From Methanobacteriota archaeon (GTDB lineage Archaea; Thermoplasmatota; DTKX01; GCA-020343715): 7,301 nt of DNA. The stretch lies in assembly GCA_030594725.1 (NCBI GenBank), contig JAUVEQ010000144.1:1-7301 (forward strand). The letters are read 5' to 3'. The position numbers were made by a program, and so were the translations under genes. The notes under the pieces were generated by a model. That model searched no databases. It saw only the letters and a list, made by a program, of their open reading frames with translations, and was not told the DNA's origin. This document shows, piece after piece, positions 5,124-7,301 of this stretch; the stretch's first letter is position 1; each line of letters begins with the position of its first letter.

Positions 5124-7301
5124 ATGCCCGACATGGATAGGAGGACCTTCATCAGGATCAGCGGATTCACCGCAGGAGCCCTAGCTACCGCATACACCCT
5201 GGGGAAGTTCATGCCTCTTCTCGAGGAGAAGCATACACCGGTGGTCGATCCGGACGAGCCCCCACTACTGCCCGGTGAGGATTTCTATCCGACCACTTGC
5301 TGGGTGGGAACGCAGAACTGCGGCCTCAACGTCCGACGCTACAACGGCCGCATGATCCGCCTCGAGGGGCATATAATGCACCCCCAGAACAGCGGGAAGC
5401 TGTGCCCGAAGGGTCAGGCCCAGCTCATCGGCGCCTACGACCCCTTCAGGGTGAAGGCTCCCCTGATCCGGATCAACGAGAAGGGCGTCCAGGGGCGCTG
5501 GAGGGAGGCCTCATGGGTCGAGGCCATAACGTTGGTCGGAGGAGAGATCCGAACGGCCATGGACAAGGACCCCAAGTACGTGGTCTGGTCCAAGGGCAGG
5601 GGGCGTGAACAACCCACCTTCGACGAGGCGTTCATCAACACCACCGATGTGACCTTCCTAGACCAGGAGGGCCTTACCGCCGGCGCGGGACACCGGGCCA
5701 ACGATTACACCCTGGGTTACGACGCGGGCCTGATGCCCGACTTCAGGTACTGCAACTACATGATAAGCTGGGGTTGGGACATGCTCGGCTCCGGCGGCAA
5801 CAAGCACTGTTGGCTCACCCATCAGCAGGAGTTCATGGGTGCGAGGGAGCGGGGAATGACGGTGATCACCCTCGATCCCCGGCTCGGAGGCATGGGGCCC
5901 CACACCGACAAGTGGCTCCACATCCGGCCCGGGACCGACATGGCCTTCTTCCTTGGGATCGCGAACGTGCTCCTAGAGAAGGGCTACCTCGACAACGACT
6001 ACATGGTCGGGTACACCAACGCTCCCTTCCTCGTCAAGGATGACGAGCAGTTCCTGAAGGTCAACGGCAAGGAACAGGTGATCGATGTCTCCGGCGAGGT
6101 GAAGGACTTCGACGACCCACACGTCGTGCCCCAGCTGGAGGGGGAGGCGGAGGTCGACGGGACCACCTACAGGACCGCCTTCTCGATGTACAGGCAACAC
6201 ATGAAGCAGTACGATCCCGAGTGGGCCGAGGGGATCACAGGTATCCAGGCGACCCAGATCCAGGCCATAGGCGAGGAGCTTGGCCATCAGGCCGTCATCG
6301 GCAGCAAGATCACGATCGACCCCTCAAAGGCCAAGCCGTGCTACGCGGCATGCCATGGAGACCCCTTCGAGGGGGCGGGTGGAGGCGCGGAGGGAGAGGC
6401 CCGGGACTACGTGTTCAGACCCGTCGGGATAATGGCGGACCACGTCACCCAGCAGGAGATGGGATTCCAGGCGACCAGGGCTGCGGTCCAGGTGTTCATG
6501 CTGCTCGGTGCGATCGACGCCGTGGGCGGGGTCCACTCCGAGTTCATCAGACAGACCTCGGACGCTTTCCCGAAGTACGACAACATCAACATCAGGGAAC
6601 CCCCCTACGATATCACCCTCAAGGAGAGCAAGTACTACCCCCTGAACTCGGCCAATCCCTCGGTGGTCGCCCAGGTGGTCAACTCACCCAACAAGTTCGA
6701 GGTCGATTACACTCCCGACGTGCTGATCGTCAGGTCATCGAACGACTTGATCGACGCCGCAAGCCAGCCAGATATCATTGAGTCCTACTCCAAGTACAAG
6801 TTCATCGCCGTGATCGACCCCTGGCTCAACGAGACCGCGGACCACTACGCCGACGTGGTCCTCCCCTCGGCCACCCTGGAGGAGTACGACGGTCCCCTCG
6901 ACGTGGGCACCATGTACACCAGGGCAGCGAGCCTTCGGCTTCCCGCCATCTCGCCGATGTACAGGTCGATGATGTATCCCAACATCATCATCAACATCGC
7001 CGAGGCGGCCGATGTCCTGTACGGAGAGGACGGCTACATCAACCAGCTGAACCTGATGCTGAACCTCCAGAGCGCCTTCTGGCTCGACGTGGATGCGAAA
7101 CCCCAGGTTCGCACCATCCTCAGCAACTGGGCCAGGTCGCGTGGGATAGAGGAGGGCGTCCGGTTCTTCGAGGAGAACGGCATCACCGCAGAGAACCGGC
7201 CTCCCCAGGAGATATACTCGGCCCCCGATGACAGGACCCCGAACGACGTTCGCCACAGGTTCTACGGCGACTCCCTCGCCCGCGCCAGGGACCAGATGAA
7301 C
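5124..7301 (+). CDS. Tat-exported molybdopterin oxidoreductase, DMSO reductase superfamily catalytic subunit (3' end outside window)
   Basis: 726 codons are open to the window edge; the C-terminal dinucleotide-binding domain is missing. Residues 5-33 are a Tat signal (D-RR-TFIRISG, then hydrophobic). The N-terminal FeS motif is C59-x2-G62-x3-C66-x27-C94, followed by PKG: the second Cys of the usual C-x2-C-x3-C is Gly. H190-x3-D194 sits where many relatives have the metal-binding Cys, so Asp 194 may bind Mo/W as in type II enzymes (NarG, EbdA, SerA). Later family hallmarks include DPR...IRPGTD, an ITGI segment, and NETADHYADVVLPSATLEEYDG. The protein has C406-x3-C410-H411. AGGTG upstream serves as ribosome site; M4 is an alternative start. 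The enzyme should bind bis-MGD, fold in the cytoplasm and act outside. The substrate is not readable. The EB_dh-like neighbour suggests a type II-like complex, but the FeS motif is not the type II H-x3-C form. Confidence 0.93.
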   Translation, partial: MPDMDRRTFIRISGFTAGALATAYTLGKFMPLLEEKHTPVVDPDEPPLLPGEDFYPTTCWVGTQNCGLNVRRYNGRMIRLEGHIMHPQNSGKLCPKGQAQLIGAYDPFRVKAPLIRINEKGVQGRWREASWVEAITLVGGEIRTAMDKDPKYVVWSKGRGREQPTFDEAFINTTDVTFLDQEGLTAGAGHRANDYTLGYDAGLMPDFRYCNYMISWGWDMLGSGGNKHCWLTHQQEFMGARERGMTVITLDPRLGGMGPHTDKWLHIRPGTDMAFFLGIANVLLEKGYLDNDYMVGYTNAPFLVKDDEQFLKVNGKEQVIDVSGEVKDFDDPHVVPQLEGEAEVDGTTYRTAFSMYRQHMKQYDPEWAEGITGIQATQIQAIGEELGHQAVIGSKITIDPSKAKPCYAACHGDPFEGAGGGAEGEARDYVFRPVGIMADHVTQQEMGFQATRAAVQVFMLLGAIDAVGGVHSEFIRQTSDAFPKYDNINIREPPYDITLKESKYYPLNSANPSVVAQVVNSPNKFEVDYTPDVLIVRSSNDLIDAASQPDIIESYSKYKFIAVIDPWLNETADHYADVVLPSATLEEYDGPLDVGTMYTRAASLRLPAISPMYRSMMYPNIIINIAEAADVLYGEDGYINQLNLMLNLQSAFWLDVDAKPQVRTILSNWARSRGIEEGVRFFEENGITAENRPPQEIYSAPDDRTPNDVRHRFYGDSLARARDQMN

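Noticed and set aside
6221..6781. 186-codon plus-strand open frame inside the Mo gene
   Set aside because: Arg/Gly-rich shifted frame; the Mo oxidoreductase frame is continuous across it with family motifs.
6735..7256. 173-codon minus-strand open frame
   Set aside because: Antisense shadow of the Mo gene with no recognisable domain.

Overview
The window looks like part of a respiratory (electron-transfer) island from a GC-rich archaeon. Signs of an archaeon are AT-rich TATA-like boxes about 50 nt or more upstream of starts, heavy use of AGG for arginine, and an archaeosortase-type C-terminal tail (Thr-Pro-Gly, one membrane helix, Arg-rich end) on a secreted protein. A Thermoplasmatota-like or other euryarchaeal host fits this, but no marker gene is present, so the taxonomy is inferred.

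Layout: (1) 1-1713, minus strand, is the 5' part of a membrane-anchored multiheme c-type cytochrome with nine heme-attachment motifs; its 3' end lies outside the window. (2) 1714-1952 is a gap with a weak promoter. (3) 1953-4517, minus strand, is a complete 854-residue secreted protein built from two partial N-terminal repeats, two full ethylbenzene-dehydrogenase-gamma-like (EB_dh) heme modules each carrying C-x3-C-H, an Ig-like/carboxypeptidase-regulatory-like domain, and a PGF-CTERM-like anchor. (4) 4518-5123 is a 606-bp divergent intergenic region with two clear AT-rich promoter zones, several inverted repeats and two doubtful small ORFs. (5) 5124-7301, plus strand, is the first 726 residues of a Tat-exported molybdopterin oxidoreductase of the DMSO reductase superfamily, cut off by the window end.

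Taken together, the three proteins could form one extracytoplasmic redox chain. The Tat-exported Mo/W enzyme would do the chemistry, the EB_dh-like heme protein would take the place of the heme-b gamma subunit of type II DMSO reductases, and the nonaheme cytochrome would pass electrons onward. The substrate cannot be read from the sequence. No FeS beta subunit, quinol-interacting membrane subunit or maturation chaperone is present; these may lie beyond the window.

The most unusual points are a Gly in place of the second Cys of the N-terminal FeS motif in the Mo enzyme, a candidate Asp metal ligand, the recurrence of C-x3-C-H in all three proteins, the doubled EB_dh protein with its sortase-like tail, and a symmetric divergent promoter/operator ahead of the Mo gene.
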